Below are positions 63,894-64,000 of a stretch of DNA of 64,000 bases, piece after piece. The position numbers were made by a program, and so were the translations under genes. The notes under the pieces are model-generated. The model did not search any database, was not told the origin of the DNA, and was given only the letters and a program-made list of their open reading frames with translations. Within the stretch, counting starts at the first letter, position 1; each line of letters begins with the position of its first letter. The stretch spans positions 176,001 through 240,000 of the forward strand of contig JAPQWV010000759.1 of NCBI GenBank assembly GCA_027422505.1. Reading direction: 5' to 3'. This DNA comes from Craterostigma plantagineum (taxonomy: Eukaryota > Streptophyta > Magnoliopsida > Lamiales > Linderniaceae).

Positions 63894-64000
63894 ATGTCGG
63901 GGCTAGCGAGGGTCAAATCTACGAGCCACAACGAAGCTGAGGCTCCACAATGGCGGGGAACTTTTTCGATCCGTCGACCCGACAGTGAAGCATTCGAGCG
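63894..64000 (+). CDS. Open frame running off the window end, unrecognised
   Basis: From ATG at 63894 (MSGLARVKSTSHNEAEAPQW) the frame is open to the last base, 35 codons. No stop, no recognisable domain. The sequence contains the near-repeat ctccacaatgNcgggg twice. It could be the start of a gene, or chance. Confidence 0.2.
   Translation, partial: MSGLARVKSTSHNEAEAPQWRGTFSIRRPDSEAFE

Overview
This window is nuclear DNA from a flowering plant, probably a eudicot. It holds almost nothing but transposable elements: plant Ty1/copia and Ty3/gypsy retroelements, hAT elements, MULEs and MITEs, mostly nested inside one another. I saw no intact host gene, rRNA, tRNA or CRISPR array. At most there are transduplicated gene scraps inside MULEs and one open frame running off the right edge. 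The retrotransposon frames are mostly broken and several elements are solo LTRs, which suggests a repeat-dense, probably heterochromatic block. Many insertion edges are supported by target-site duplications (TSDs) read directly from the sequence.

Layout, left part. 1-5672 is a decayed Athila-like Ty3/gypsy element: LTR end, degenerate tRNA-Asp-type primer site and broken gag. It is interrupted by an hAT (1720-2553) and by an antisense solo LTR of the same family (2615-4400, TSD GACGT), which itself carries a MULE-type MITE (3227-3611, 9-bp TSD). 5849-11353 is a 5.5-kb MULE holding gene fragments and a large two-level repeat array. 12736-30892 is a BED-finger hAT. It was split by a Ty1/copia element (13746-30178, TSD AATAT), which was in turn hit by a Ty3 element now reduced to a solo LTR (14134-16994, TSD CGTCA).

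Layout, middle part. 30997-32600 is an hAT holding a long fold-back MULE (31263-32415). 32775-35631 is a small gag-bearing copia derivative with collapsed pol (TSD TGTAT). 35964-39520 is a string of MITE-like and hAT-like elements. 39918-48629 is an old copia element carrying a solo LTR (41917-44621, TSD AATTT) that itself carries a fold-back element (43280-44082, TSD TTAAATATA). The same copia also carries an hAT insertion in its pol gene (46799-47588).

Layout, right part. 50559-63647 is a MULE whose transposase is followed by an OTU-type cysteine protease domain. A 9.9-kb Tekay-like chromovirus sits on the minus strand inside the transposase (52321-62179, TSD CCAAC) and has nearly identical LTRs.

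The retroelement genes follow the usual logic: gag for the particle, protease for maturation, RT/RNase H for cDNA, and integrase (with a chromodomain in the Ty3 element) for insertion. Most copies are broken and would need help in trans. The most unusual items are the copia element with 292-bp LTRs and a ~3.4-kb extra gene region after pol, the MULE transposase with an OTU domain, the copia derivative with a still-open 595-codon frame, and a TTCGCGAA-like motif repeated densely in non-coding parts of both copia and Ty3 elements.
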